NCBI RefSeq assembly: GCF_000241265.1
Contig: NZ_BAEE01000042.1
Location: 1 to 33,559, forward strand
Length of the DNA: 33,559 nucleotides
Direction of reading: 5' to 3'
From: Gordonia araii NBRC 100433
Lineage (GTDB): Bacteria; Actinomycetota; Actinomycetes; Mycobacteriales; Mycobacteriaceae
Shown: positions 16,354-25,101 of the stretch, piece after piece
How the letters are laid out: the number at the start of each line of letters is the position of its first letter
Numbering within the stretch: the stretch's first letter is position 1
Program-made: the position numbers and the translations under genes
The notes under the pieces: generated by a model
Told to the model about the DNA's origin: nothing
Database searches by the model: none
Seen by the model: the letters and a program-made list of their open reading frames with translations, nothing else

Positions 16354-18129
16354 ATGGTGCAGTGGCGCAAGCGAGTCGTCCGCAACGGCGACATCGAGCT
16401 CGCGGCCTTCGAACTCGGCGATCCGGCCAATCCGCCGGTGATCCTCGTCCACGGCTGGCCCGACACCCATCACCTGTGGACCCACGTCGCGCAGGATCTC
16501 GCCGACGATCACCTCGTCGTCGCCTACGACACGCGCGGCTACGGCGAGAGCTCGGCCCCCAAGGGTGATGCGCCGTATCGCCTCGATCGACTGGCACAAG
16601 ACCTGTTCGCCGTCGTCGATGCCGTCGCCGGCGACCGCAAGGCGCATCTGGTGGCCCACGACTGGGGTTCGCTACAGGCGTGGGAGGCGGTCACCACCGC
16701 CGGCGCCGACGAAAAAATCGCGTCGTACACGTCGATCTCCGGCCCCAACCTCGACTACCTCGCCGAGTGGGCCCGCAAGGTGCTGAGCCGCCCGACGCCG
16801 GCCAACCTGCGGAGCGGGATCTCCCAGATCGCGTCGTCGGCCTACATCGGCTTCTTCCACCTGCCGGTCGTGCCGAAGGCGGTGTTCAGCGCCGTCGGAC
16901 GGCCCGCGGTGTGGCGGTGGTTCCTCTCGACCGTCGAGGGCACCGACAAGTCCCGGATCGTGCTGTCTGACTCGTTCACCTCCGACGCGATCAGCGGACT
17001 GCGCTACTACCGGGCCAATATCCGCGGCAAGCTCGCCAACCCCGACGCCCGCGACACCGCGGTGCCGGTGATGGAGATCGTCAACGAGCGCGACATCGCG
17101 CTGCGGCCGGAGATCTTCTCCGACACCGGAGCCCACGCGCCGAATCTGTGGCGGCGGACCAGCCAGACCGGCCACTGGCTGCCCTACACCAACCCCGGCT
17201 ACCTCGCCGACTCGGCGCGCGAGTTCATCGCGTCGGTCGAGGGGCGGGCGGGCGACGGGGTACCGCAGACGATGGATCGCGCCCGGGTCCGCGCGTCGGG
17301 TCCGGACGCACCCCTGGCCGGAAAGCTCGCGGTGATCACCGGTGGCGGCAGCGGCATCGGCCGCGAGACCGCGTATGCGCTGGCGGCGCAGGGCGCCGAG
17401 ATCGTCCTCGCCGACATCGACCTCGACGGTGCCGCGCAGACCGCGGCCGTGCTGAAGGAACGGGGCGCCACCGGACACCCCTACGCGCTCAACGTCGCCG
17501 ATACGGCCGCGTTCGCCGAGTTCGCCGAGACGGTCCGCAAGACCCACGGCGTCCCCGACATCGTCGTGAACAACGCCGGAATCGCCGTCGGCGGCAGTGC
17601 GCTCGACGCTTCCGACGACCAGCTGGACAAGGTGGTGGACGTGAACCTCCGGGGCGTCATGACCGGTTGCCGGCTCTTCGGGCGGCAGATGGTCGAGCGC
17701 GGCACCGGCGGGCAGATCGTCAACATCGCGTCGGCGGCCGCCTTCACCCCGCAGCGCGGACTGGGCATCTACGCGGCGACCAAGGCCGGCGTGCTGCTGT
17801 TCAGCGAGTCGCTGCGCGCGGAACTGGCCGATGCGCGCATCGGAGTCACCGCGATCTGCCCGGGCATCGTCGACACCAACATCGTCGCCAACACGCCGCT
17901 GGCCGGGTTCGACGATAGGCAGACCGAAGCCGCGCAGCGGGATCGGCTCGTCAAGTTCTACCAGCGCCGCGGCTACACCCCGGACCGCGTCGCCAAGCAG
18001 ATCGTCAAGGCCATCCACGCCAACAAGGCCGTCGTCCCCGTCACCCCGGAGGCCGCGATCGGCTACCGGGTGTACCGCTTCTTCCCAGCACTGTCGCGCC
18101 TCGGCGCGCGTGGAAACGTCTTTCGGTAG
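16354..18129 (+). CDS. ephD: EphD-type fusion: epoxide hydrolase + short-chain dehydrogenase
   Basis: 591 residues, matching M. tuberculosis EphD (Rv2214c) in length and domain order. Residues 1-300 are an alpha/beta hydrolase with HGWPD (33-37, oxyanion hole), nucleophile Asp103 in HDWGS, Asp247 in NERD, His274 in TGHW, and Tyr218/Tyr219 in the cap where epoxide hydrolases hold the substrate oxygen. Residues 320-591 are a classical SDR: TGGGSGIG (329-336), NNAG (406-409), Ser460 and YAATK (Tyr473, Lys477). The acidic residues after strand 2 (LADIDLD) favour NAD+. EphD affects epoxy and keto mycolic acids in mycobacteria, so a lipid epoxide or hydroxyl group is a likely substrate. It is followed with 8-bp spacing by a predicted di-iron protein and then its likely reductase. 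Confidence 0.87.
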   Translation: MVQWRKRVVRNGDIELAAFELGDPANPPVILVHGWPDTHHLWTHVAQDLADDHLVVAYDTRGYGESSAPKGDAPYRLDRLAQDLFAVVDAVAGDRKAHLVAHDWGSLQAWEAVTTAGADEKIASYTSISGPNLDYLAEWARKVLSRPTPANLRSGISQIASSAYIGFFHLPVVPKAVFSAVGRPAVWRWFLSTVEGTDKSRIVLSDSFTSDAISGLRYYRANIRGKLANPDARDTAVPVMEIVNERDIALRPEIFSDTGAHAPNLWRRTSQTGHWLPYTNPGYLADSAREFIASVEGRAGDGVPQTMDRARVRASGPDAPLAGKLAVITGGGSGIGRETAYALAAQGAEIVLADIDLDGAAQTAAVLKERGATGHPYALNVADTAAFAEFAETVRKTHGVPDIVVNNAGIAVGGSALDASDDQLDKVVDVNLRGVMTGCRLFGRQMVERGTGGQIVNIASAAAFTPQRGLGIYAATKAGVLLFSESLRAELADARIGVTAICPGIVDTNIVANTPLAGFDDRQTEAAQRDRLVKFYQRRGYTPDRVAKQIVKAIHANKAVVPVTPEAAIGYRVYRFFPALSRLGARGNVFR

Positions 18130-18137
18130 GAGGAACC

Positions 18138-19037
18138 ATGCGAAGTGAGAAGACCGTCCCGACCGCCGCCGTCGATCCCGGCCCGGTGGAACTGCGGGCC
18201 CGCAACGTCGAGTTCGAGTGGTCGGCAACACCGCCGCACTGGCTCCCCGGCCATCCCTACGCCTCGCACACCGTGACGGCGCTCAATCTGCTGCTTCCCG
18301 AGGGCGAGCGCTGGTTCGTGCGAACCTTCAACGAGGCGCTGCCGCTGGTCGCCGACGAGCCGCTCGCCGCCGCGATGCGCGGTTTCGTCGGGCAGGAGGC
18401 AGTCCACGCCGAGTCGCACGACAAGGTGCTGTGGAACTTCCTCGATTCCCACGGCATCGACCCGCGCCCCTACCAGCGCCAGATGGAGTGGGTGTTCCGC
18501 AAGCTGCTCGCACCCAAAGAATCCGGTTCGGCGCAGGCGCGGCGCAAACATCTCGTCGAACGGCTGTGGCTGATCGCCGCCATCGAGCACTACACCGCCG
18601 AACTCGGCGACTTCGCCCTCAACTCGTCGTGGGCGTCGTCGGGCGGTGACCCGGAGATGGTGGATTTGTTCTGCTGGCACGGTGCCGAGGAGGTCGAGCA
18701 CCGCGCGGTCGCCTACGACGTCGCCAACTACTTCGGCGACAGCTACCTGCGGCGGGCCCGCACGATGATCCTCGTGCTGCCGGCGATGATCTGGCTGGTG
18801 TTCCGCGGCGCGAAAGAGATCACGCGTCAGGATCCGGCCACCAAGGACCTCGGCTTCGTCGCCCGTCGCCGCGAGTATCAGCGCGGAGTCCGCGCGAACC
18901 TCCTGCCGTCGCTGGTCGGGCTGACCTGGTCGACCGTGAAGTACTTCCGGCCCGGCTTCCACCCCGACGAGGTCGGGAGCACGGCACAGGCCGTCGCCTA
19001 TCTGGCGTCGTCGCCCGCGGCGCGGAGGGCGGGATGA
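18138..19037 (+). CDS. PF10118-type protein with ferritin-like di-iron ligand pattern
   Basis: 299 residues. Sequence features match the family annotated as predicted metal-dependent hydrolases (PF10118). The ligand set reads as a four-helix di-iron carboxylate site: Glu57, Glu87-x-x-His90, Glu150 and Glu185-x-x-His188, with ~30 residues between helix A and B ligands and ~35 between C and D. This is the arrangement of ferritin-like oxygenases and desaturases, not of known hydrolases. A hydrophobic segment (TMILVLPAMIWLVFRG, about 209-224) suggests membrane contact. The SD AGGAGGA overlaps the ephD stop, and the stop (ATGA) overlaps the reductase start, so translation is coupled on both sides. 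I infer an O2-using enzyme on a lipid fed by the downstream reductase; hydrolase activity remains the database view. Confidence 0.75.
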   Translation: MRSEKTVPTAAVDPGPVELRARNVEFEWSATPPHWLPGHPYASHTVTALNLLLPEGERWFVRTFNEALPLVADEPLAAAMRGFVGQEAVHAESHDKVLWNFLDSHGIDPRPYQRQMEWVFRKLLAPKESGSAQARRKHLVERLWLIAAIEHYTAELGDFALNSSWASSGGDPEMVDLFCWHGAEEVEHRAVAYDVANYFGDSYLRRARTMILVLPAMIWLVFRGAKEITRQDPATKDLGFVARRREYQRGVRANLLPSLVGLTWSTVKYFRPGFHPDEVGSTAQAVAYLASSPAARRAG

Positions 19038-20161
19038 CCACCTTCGGGTCGCCTGACCTGCGCGTGACCCCGCCGAGCCTGCGGGGGCGGTTCCGGCGCG
19101 ATCCGCTGTTGTGGGTCGCCACGGGCGTCGCGAAGGCGTGGTGGCCGGTGTGGGGAGCGTTGTCGCGCCTGCCCGACACTCACGCCGAGGACGGCATCCT
19201 CACCGTGCGCATCGTCGCCCGCGAACGCGTCGCCTTCGACGAGAACGTCGTCGCGGTGACCTTCGCGTCGGCCGACGGCGGCCCGCTGCCCCGCTGGTAC
19301 GCGGGGTCCCATGTCGACCTGCTCCTGCCGTCCGGGCGGATTCGCCAGTACTCGCTGTGCGGCGATCCCGCCGACCAATCGATCTACCGCATCGCGGTCC
19401 GTCGGATCCCCGACGGCGGCGGCGGATCGGTCGAGGTCCATGACGAGCTGGAGATCGGTGACGCGCTGTCGATCAGGGGTCCCCGCAACGCGTTTCCCCT
19501 CGTACTGCCCGGCGTCGCCGACGGCACCGACCCGGCGGCCAAGCACCTGCGGTTCGTCGCGGGCGGCATCGGGATCACTCCCATCCTGCCGATGCTGTCG
19601 CACGCCGAACGCCTCGGCTACGACTGGTCGATGATCTACACCGGCCGCAGCCGCGAATCGATCCCCTTCCTCCACGAACTGGAGCGCTACGGCGACAAGA
19701 TCACCGTGCGCACCGACGACGAACACGGCCTCCCCGACGCCGACGACCTCGTCGGCCGGCTCGACGGCGAACGCCCGATCGCCCTCTACTGCTGCGGTCC
19801 CGTTCCGATGATCGATCTCCTGCGCGCACACCTCGACGGTCGCCGCGACCTGGAGTTGCACTACGAACGCTTCTCCCCTCCTCCCGTCGTCGGCGGATCC
19901 GAGTTCACCGTGAATCTGGCCCGCAGCGGCACGTCGACCACGGTCGCCGCCGAGGAAAGCCTCCTGGCCGCCCTCCGCCGTGTACATCCCGGCGTCCCCT
20001 ACTCCTGCCAACAGGGCTTCTGCGGCACCTGCCGGCTGCGCGTGGTCGACGGCGAGCCGGAGCACCGCGACACCTTGCTCTCCGACGACGAGCGGACCGA
20101 CGGCAGCATCCTGACCTGCGTGTCCCGGTGTGCCGGAACTCACCTAACGCTCGATCTCTGA
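19034..20161 (+). CDS. FNR-type flavin reductase with C-terminal [2Fe-2S] ferredoxin domain
   Basis: 375 residues. Domain order is that of phthalate-dioxygenase-reductase/VanB proteins with a short N-terminal extension: flavin domain with RQYSLCG (104-110), NAD(P)H domain with AGGIGITP (176-183) and CGPVPM (254-259), and a plant-type ferredoxin domain with Cys325, Cys330, Cys333 and Cys362. Electrons go from NAD(P)H through flavin to the [2Fe-2S] cluster and then to an oxygenase. A hydrophobic Trp-rich stretch (LLWVATGVAKAWWPVWGAL, about 25-43) may attach it to the membrane. The 4-bp ATGA overlap makes the upstream di-iron protein its obvious partner. Related mycobacterial genes are often next to desaturases. 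Confidence 0.9.
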   Translation: MTTFGSPDLRVTPPSLRGRFRRDPLLWVATGVAKAWWPVWGALSRLPDTHAEDGILTVRIVARERVAFDENVVAVTFASADGGPLPRWYAGSHVDLLLPSGRIRQYSLCGDPADQSIYRIAVRRIPDGGGGSVEVHDELEIGDALSIRGPRNAFPLVLPGVADGTDPAAKHLRFVAGGIGITPILPMLSHAERLGYDWSMIYTGRSRESIPFLHELERYGDKITVRTDDEHGLPDADDLVGRLDGERPIALYCCGPVPMIDLLRAHLDGRRDLELHYERFSPPPVVGGSEFTVNLARSGTSTTVAAEESLLAALRRVHPGVPYSCQQGFCGTCRLRVVDGEPEHRDTLLSDDERTDGSILTCVSRCAGTHLTLDL

Positions 20162-20195
20162 CCGCCGTCCGAGACGCGGATGAGAGAATCAGCGG

Positions 20196-20972
20196 ATGAC
20201 CGAATACCGCATCGACGACTTGGCGCGCGAGGCCGGCACCACCACGCGCAACGTCCGCGGCTACCAGGACCGCGGACTGCTGCCTAGGCCGGTCCGGCGC
20301 GGACGCATCGCCATCTACAGCGATGTGCACCTCGAGCGGCTACGGGTCATCAACAACCTGCTGCGCCGCGGTTTCACCACGCGCCACATCGCCGACTTCT
20401 TCACCGGCATCCAGCGCGGCGACGGGCTGGCCGACGTTCTCGGGCTCGAAGACGTCGTGACCAAGCCGTGGTCGTCGGCGCACACGACGACGATGTCGGC
20501 CGCCGATCTCAAGACGCTGCTGAACACGGCCAATCCGCGCCACCTCGCCCGGCTCGCCGAGTACGGGCTGATCGCCGAGGTCGAGGGCTCCGCCAAACCG
20601 AAGCGCTACCGGGTGCTGGACACCGAGACGGTCGAGGCCTACAGCCGTCTGGTGAAGCTCGGGGTCCCCCTCGACGGAATCCTGGACGTGCACGGCCGGG
20701 TCGCCGAGAAGATGGTCGGCGTCGCCGGGAGTCTGATCTCCTCCGGTCGGCGGGTCATCGCCGATCAGTATCACGACGGCTGGATACCGGAGACCGACGA
20801 CGAGAACGCCTGGGCGACCGAGTTGCTCCGCGAACTCCGGAAGGCGGGAATGGTCTCCGCCCACAACATGCTCAACCGCGAGCTGGATCGCACGACCTCT
20901 GAGCAGTTGGCCGAGTACCTCGGCGACGCCGAGAACGTGCGTGACGCGGGCAAGAAGCCACACCCGGCCTGA
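20196..20972 (+). CDS. MerR-family transcriptional regulator
   Basis: 258 residues. The N-terminal winged helix (YRIDDLAREAGTTTRNVRGYQDRGLLPRP, about 4-32) and the following IYSDVHLERLRVINNLLRRGFTTRHI are typical of MerR proteins. The C-terminal ~180 residues are longer than the dimerisation helix of metal sensors and seem to repeat a MerR-like module (LKTLLNTANPRHLARLAEYGLIAEVEG, then TVEAYSRLVKLGVPLDGIL), so it may sense an organic ligand. No cysteine metal site is visible. It lies 34 bp after the reductase on the same strand and is the best candidate regulator of the ephD operon. No SD is seen; GAGAAT (20184-20189) lies 6 nt before the ATG, which may allow separate leaderless expression. 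Confidence 0.85.
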   Translation: MTEYRIDDLAREAGTTTRNVRGYQDRGLLPRPVRRGRIAIYSDVHLERLRVINNLLRRGFTTRHIADFFTGIQRGDGLADVLGLEDVVTKPWSSAHTTTMSAADLKTLLNTANPRHLARLAEYGLIAEVEGSAKPKRYRVLDTETVEAYSRLVKLGVPLDGILDVHGRVAEKMVGVAGSLISSGRRVIADQYHDGWIPETDDENAWATELLRELRKAGMVSAHNMLNRELDRTTSEQLAEYLGDAENVRDAGKKPHPA

Positions 20973-20979
20973 CACGGGC

Positions 20980-20995
20980 CGATCCGGCCGGATCG
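20980..20995. terminator. Short palindromic terminator between convergent genes
   Basis: CGATCC-GGCC-GGATCG is a perfect 16-bp palindrome between the MerR stop (20972) and the stop of the minus-strand gene (21001). It can fold on both transcripts with a 4-nt loop. Confidence 0.5.
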
Positions 20996-21000
20996 TCGGC

Positions 21001-21870
21001 CTACGGCAACCGAATCGGCGGCAGCCCGGGAATCGGGTTGGGCAACCAGCGTCCGCGCGGCGGTGGCGGACTGGAACGGCGACTGCGCTGCGGAGCGTTG
21101 TTCTCCGCTGCCGTCGTCGGCGGTGTGTAGGTGGCGGCCGGTCGGCCGACCTCGCGCAGCAGGACGGGGTCCGGTGCCACCGTGGTCGACGGCGGCGCGG
21201 GCGCAGGGGCGTCCCCGGCATCGCGGCGCTCCCCGTCGTCGCTCTTGGCCGCCAGGAAGACGATCGCGCCGATACCCAGGAGGATGCCGGTCGCGGCCGC
21301 CCCGATCGTCAACGCCAACCGGGCCGGCCGGCTCAACTCGCGCCGGGATCCGCCGACGGGCTCGATGTCACCGTCGGACTCCAAGCCGGACTCGTCCTCG
21401 ACCCAGGGCGATTCCGCGGGTTCATAGGCGAGTGGGGACGCCCGTACGTCGTCGAGCACCGAAAACTCGGCGGATCGTTCCTGAACCCAGTCGTCGGGGC
21501 CCGGGACCGGGGTCTCCCACGAGGAGGCGAGCCCGACAGCGGGAGTCGCGACCGGGCGCTCGCCGCGGCCCTTGCGGTGCCGCGACGCGACGTTGTCGGG
21601 GGCCGGCGCCAGCCGCGAGGTGACGGCGGCGAGATCGTCGCGCGTGACGAGGATGAGCGCGACGTAGGCGTCGCCCATCAGGAACACCGATGCCGACGTC
21701 TCCAGCCGGCGCCGCGCCGTCGCCATGACCGTCAGCAGCTCGGCCTCCCACTCGGGCGACTCGGGCAGCTTCGCCCTGCCGTCGGCGACGAGGACCGCGG
21801 CGAGCGCCCTATCGAGCTCCGGATCGCGGGCAGCCGAGGGCCGCACAGCGGGTCCGGACAAGGTCTGCAC
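21001..21870 (-). CDS. Single-pass membrane protein of unknown function
   Basis: 289 residues; I do not recognise a named family. The N-terminal ~90 residues look globular (DPELDRALAAVLVADGR, WEAELLTVMATARRRLETSASVFLMGDAYVALILVTRDDLAAV). A disordered acidic linker, one membrane helix (about 184-208, LALTIGAAATGILLGIGAIVFL) and a Pro/Thr/Arg-rich external tail follow, giving an N-in topology by the basic residues before the helix. The layout resembles small actinobacterial membrane sensors or division-associated proteins, but that is only an analogy. GTG start: no SD, but TATTTT (21882-21877) lies 6 nt upstream, suggesting a leaderless mRNA. The region just upstream holds an 11-mer also found in the FadR-like operator at 1983. 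Confidence 0.65.
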   Translation of the reverse strand: MQTLSGPAVRPSAARDPELDRALAAVLVADGRAKLPESPEWEAELLTVMATARRRLETSASVFLMGDAYVALILVTRDDLAAVTSRLAPAPDNVASRHRKGRGERPVATPAVGLASSWETPVPGPDDWVQERSAEFSVLDDVRASPLAYEPAESPWVEDESGLESDGDIEPVGGSRRELSRPARLALTIGAAATGILLGIGAIVFLAAKSDDGERRDAGDAPAPAPPSTTVAPDPVLLREVGRPAATYTPPTTAAENNAPQRSRRSSPPPPRGRWLPNPIPGLPPIRLP

Positions 21871-21887
21871 CGAGATAAAATAGCATG

Positions 21888-23276
21888 TCAGACCAGTGAT
21901 TCGCGTTGGTGCGCGGTTTCAGCCACCTCGGCGGGAGCCAGGCCGGCGCCACCGGTGAGCGAGCCGAGTGCCCGATAATCCCACCCGGCTTCGGTCCACG
22001 CGTCGCCGTCCAGGCACCGGCGCGCATCCACGATGAGGGGCCGCGCGACGACCTCCGACAGTTCCGCCGGAGCCATGTGGACGAACTCCGCCCACTCGGT
22101 CGCGACGATCACGACCTCGGCGTCGCGGGCGGCGGCGGGCGCCGACTCGGCGTACCGCAGCGCCGGGAACACCCGGGACGCGTTGTCCATCGCCTTGGGG
22201 TCGAACACGGATACGCGCGCCCCCCGCAACGACAGCTGCGCGGCGACCGCCAACGCCGGGGAGTCGCGCACATCGTCGCTCTCGGGTTTGAAGGCGGCAC
22301 CGAGCACCGCGATGTTGCGGCCGAGGACCGACCCGTCGCACGCCCGCTCGACCAGGCCGACGAGCGCCGCCCGGCGCCGCATGTTCACCTCGTCGACCTC
22401 CCGCAGAAAGCTCAGCGCGGAGCCGACGCCGAGTTCGTCGGCCCGCGCGGCGAAAGCCCGGATGTCCTTGGGCAGGCAACCGCCGCCGAACCCGAGTCCG
22501 GCGTTGAGGAATCGACGGCCGATCCGCGCGTCGTGCCCGATGGCGTCGGCCAACGCGGTGACGTCGCCGCCGGCGACTTCGCAGATCTCGCTGATCGCAT
22601 TGATGAACGAGATCTTGGTGGCCAGGAAGGCGTTTGCCGACACCTTCACCAGCTCGGCGGTGGCCCAGTCCATGGTGAGGTAGGGCGTCCCGTCGTCGAG
22701 GATGGTCCGGTAGATCGTCGCGAGAGTCTGGGCCGCATCGGAATCCGGGTGCCGCGGGTCGGTGCCGACGACGATGCGGTCCGGGCGCAGGGTGTCGTCG
22801 ACGGCGAATCCCTCGCGCAGGAACTCCGGGTTCCACGCGAGGTCGATCGAGGCGTTGCGGGCGAGCGCGGTGATCTCGTCGGCGAGTTCCGCGCAGGTTC
22901 CGACCGGCACGGTCGACTTGCCGACGATGAGGTGCTGCCCGCGCAAATGACCGACGAGTTCGCGGACCGCCGTGCGCAGCGCGGTGAGATCGGCAGCGTC
23001 GGAGGTCTGCTGCTGCGGGGTGCCGACGCCGATGAAGTGGACGCGGCCAAAGCGGGCGACTTCGGCGAAGTCGGTGGTGAACCGAAGCCGGCCGGCGGCC
23101 AGGTTGCGCCGCACGACGTCGTCGAGGTTGGGCTCGAAGAACGGGACGGTGCCGCTGGCCAGCGCCTCGATTTTGGCCGCATCGACGTCGACGCCGAGCA
23201 CCTCGTGCCCGAGTTCGGCCATGCAGGCCGCGTGTGTCGCACCGAGGTATCCACAGCCGATCACAGTCATCTTCAT
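21888..23276 (-). CDS. ugd: UDP-glucose 6-dehydrogenase
   Basis: 462 residues. The NAD-binding motif GCGYLG is at 7-12, TPQQQ (86-90) and STVPVGT (121-127) are the usual following blocks, and Cys267 in GFGGGCLPKD is the catalytic thiol; Lys211 in ELVKVSANAFLATKISFIN is the conserved lysine. The enzyme oxidises UDP-glucose twice to UDP-glucuronate (EC 1.1.1.22) in the cytoplasm, for envelope polysaccharide synthesis. The neighbour upstream is dcd, as in M. tuberculosis Rv0321-Rv0322 (udgA). The 57-bp gap between them contains a 7-bp hairpin (23306-23323) that could attenuate read-through. Related UDP-ManNAc dehydrogenases share the motifs, so the substrate is assigned by synteny and overall similarity. 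Confidence 0.92.
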   Translation of the reverse strand: MKMTVIGCGYLGATHAACMAELGHEVLGVDVDAAKIEALASGTVPFFEPNLDDVVRRNLAAGRLRFTTDFAEVARFGRVHFIGVGTPQQQTSDAADLTALRTAVRELVGHLRGQHLIVGKSTVPVGTCAELADEITALARNASIDLAWNPEFLREGFAVDDTLRPDRIVVGTDPRHPDSDAAQTLATIYRTILDDGTPYLTMDWATAELVKVSANAFLATKISFINAISEICEVAGGDVTALADAIGHDARIGRRFLNAGLGFGGGCLPKDIRAFAARADELGVGSALSFLREVDEVNMRRRAALVGLVERACDGSVLGRNIAVLGAAFKPESDDVRDSPALAVAAQLSLRGARVSVFDPKAMDNASRVFPALRYAESAPAAARDAEVVIVATEWAEFVHMAPAELSEVVARPLIVDARRCLDGDAWTEAGWDYRALGSLTGGAGLAPAEVAETAHQRESLV

Positions 23277-23305
23277 GACCCCATGGCTACCGAGGCCGAG
23301 CGGCC

Positions 23306-23323
23306 GGGCGGTGGCGACCGCCC
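23306..23323 (-). terminator. Hairpin between dcd and ugd
   Basis: GGGCGGT and ACCGCCC pair around a 4-nt GGCG loop in the 57-bp gap. It may partly terminate dcd transcription or stabilise a cleaved mRNA end. Short GC-rich hairpins are common in such DNA, so confidence is low. Confidence 0.3.
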
Positions 23324-23333
23324 CACCGGCGGG

Positions 23334-23903
23334 CTACGACTTGATGAAGTTCAGGTACGCCTTCGACGGCGTCGGGCCGCGTTGTCCCTGGTACTTCGAT
23401 CCGACGGCCGCACTGCCGTACGGGTGCTCCGCCGGGCTGGACAGCTTGATGAGGCACAGCTGCCCGATCTTCATGCCCGGCCACAGGGTGATCGGCAGAT
23501 TCGCCACGTTGGACAGCTCCAGGGTGATGTGGCCGGAGAAGCCGGGGTCGATGAACCCCGCGGTCGAGTGGGTCAGCAATCCGAGGCGGCCCAGCGACGA
23601 TTTGCCCTCCAGCCGCCCGGCGAGGTCGTCGGGCAGGCTGCACACCTCGAGCGTGGAGCCCAGAACGAACTCGCCCGGGTGCAGCACGAACGGTTCGCCG
23701 GCCTTGCGCTCGACCAGCGTCGTGAGGTCGTCCTGCTGTTGCGCCGGGTCGATGTGGGTGTAGCGCGTGTTGTTGAAGACGCGGAACAGTCCGTCGAGGC
23801 GCACGTCGACGCTCGACGGTTGCACCAGACCGGGTTCGAACGGCTCGATCTGCAGGCGGCCGGAGTCGAGCTGGGCGCGGATGTCGCGGTCGGAGAGAAG
23901 CAC
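23334..23903 (-). CDS. dcd: dCTP deaminase, bifunctional (dUMP-forming) type
   Basis: 189 residues, the family's normal length. The core [26 protein letters not shown] (split here: [15 protein letters not shown] at 102-116, then IDPGF) and ITLELSN with catalytic Glu129 are present. The HSTAG block, with Ala115 instead of the bulkier pattern of E. coli Dcd (HVTAH), is characteristic of the bifunctional dCTP deaminase/dUTPase of M. tuberculosis (Rv0321), which turns dCTP directly into dUMP (EC 3.5.4.30). It thus supplies dTMP synthesis and keeps dUTP low. GTG start with no SD; TAGCCT (23917-23912) lies 8 nt before it. It follows mdh by 38 bp on the same strand. Confidence 0.93.
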   Translation of the reverse strand: MLLSDRDIRAQLDSGRLQIEPFEPGLVQPSSVDVRLDGLFRVFNNTRYTHIDPAQQQDDLTTLVERKAGEPFVLHPGEFVLGSTLEVCSLPDDLAGRLEGKSSLGRLGLLTHSTAGFIDPGFSGHITLELSNVANLPITLWPGMKIGQLCLIKLSSPAEHPYGSAAVGSKYQGQRGPTPSKAYLNFIKS

Positions 23904-23941
23904 AGTTCACCAGGCTATCGGATGGCGGCCGCCGCGGTGTT

Positions 23942-24943
23942 TCAGATCAGTCCCAGTGCCTGGACCGCGGCGCGTTCTTCTTCCAGCTCGGCCACGGACG
24001 CGTCGATCTTGGTTCGCGAGAATTCGTCGATCGCCAGGCCCTGCACGATCTCCCACCGGCCGTCGACCGGCCGCACCGGGTAGGAGCAGACGAGGCCTTC
24101 GGGTACGCCGTAGGAGCCGTCGGAGATGAGGGCGGTCGACGTCCAGTCCTCCGGGTCGGACAGGCCGAAGCGACGGTCGCGCACGTGGTCGATGATCGCC
24201 GTCGCGGTCGAGGCGACCGACGATCCGCCGCGCGCCTCGATGATCGCACCCCCTCGCTGGGCGACCGTCTCGATGAAGACTCCTTCCGCCCATTCGGTGC
24301 CGACCATCTCCAGGGCGGGGCGGCCGGCGACGGTCGCGTGCCGGATGTCGGGGTACTGCGTGCGCGAATGATTGCCCCAGATGGTGACGCGCTTGATCTC
24401 GCGGACGTTGACGCTCGTGCGCGCGGCCAGTTGGGCGACGGCGCGGTTGTGGTCGAGCCGGGTGAGCGCGGTGAACCGGTCGCGAGGGACGTCGGGAGCG
24501 TGCGCGGCGGCGATCATAGCGTTGGTGTTGGCCGGGTTGCCGATGACGAGGACGCGGATGTCGTCGGCCGCGACGTCGTTGAGCGCCTCGCCCTGCGGAC
24601 CGAAGATCGCGCCGTTGCCCTCCAGCAGGTCCGAGCGCTCCATCCCCGCCGTGCGCGGACGGGCGCCGACGAGGATCGCGTGGTTGGCCCCTTCGAAGGC
24701 GACTCGCGGATCGGCGGTGACCTCGATGCCCGCGACCAGCGGCGAGGCCGCGTCCTGGAGTTCCATCGCGACCCCGGCGGCGGCGCGGACGGCCTGCGGC
24801 GCCTCCAGCATTCGCAACCGGACCGGGGTGTTCGGGCCGAACATCTCCCCGGCGGCGACTCGGAACAACAGCGAGTAGCCGATCTGTCCGGCGGCCCCGG
24901 ACAAGGTGAGGGTGGCGGGCTTGGTCAGCGTCGTCGGCTCCAT
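23942..24943 (-). CDS. mdh: Malate dehydrogenase
   Basis: 333 residues. [12 protein letters not shown] (17-28) is the NAD-binding loop of the group with eukaryote-like cytosolic [16 protein letters not shown] (133-145), LTRLDHNRA (160-168, Asp164) and the catalytic His192 in [12 protein letters not shown] follow. The arginines of the substrate loop are in [15 protein letters not shown] (93-107). It interconverts malate and oxaloacetate with NAD+ (EC 1.1.1.37) in the citric acid cycle. The frame is open 26 codons further upstream, but the protein start [17 protein letters not shown] fits family length. No strong SD; CAGAGT lies 7 nt upstream. It is divergent from tRNA-Gly. Confidence 0.95.
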   Translation of the reverse strand: MEPTTLTKPATLTLSGAAGQIGYSLLFRVAAGEMFGPNTPVRLRMLEAPQAVRAAAGVAMELQDAASPLVAGIEVTADPRVAFEGANHAILVGARPRTAGMERSDLLEGNGAIFGPQGEALNDVAADDIRVLVIGNPANTNAMIAAAHAPDVPRDRFTALTRLDHNRAVAQLAARTSVNVREIKRVTIWGNHSRTQYPDIRHATVAGRPALEMVGTEWAEGVFIETVAQRGGAIIEARGGSSVASTATAIIDHVRDRRFGLSDPEDWTSTALISDGSYGVPEGLVCSYPVRPVDGRWEIVQGLAIDEFSRTKIDASVAELEEERAAVQALGLI

Positions 24944-25044
24944 GAGTCCAACTCTGCCAGTCCCGGCGCGGCCTCGGCCACAATCATCGCCCAGGGCGCG
25001 CGACGTGGTCATATCGTCCACGAGCGGCCGTCTCGACGACGAAA

Positions 25045-25072
25045 TTGTGCGCCATCCGACGTTTGCTAGGCT
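25045..25072 (+). promoter_or_regulatory. Promoter of tRNA-Gly
   Basis: TTGTGC (25045-25050) and TAGGCT (25067-25072) with a 16-bp spacer form a good housekeeping promoter. The predicted start near 25079 leaves a leader of about 23 nt before the tRNA. Confidence 0.6.
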
Positions 25073-25101
25073 ATGTCTCGCGAGGTCACAACCCCGCCAA
25101 G

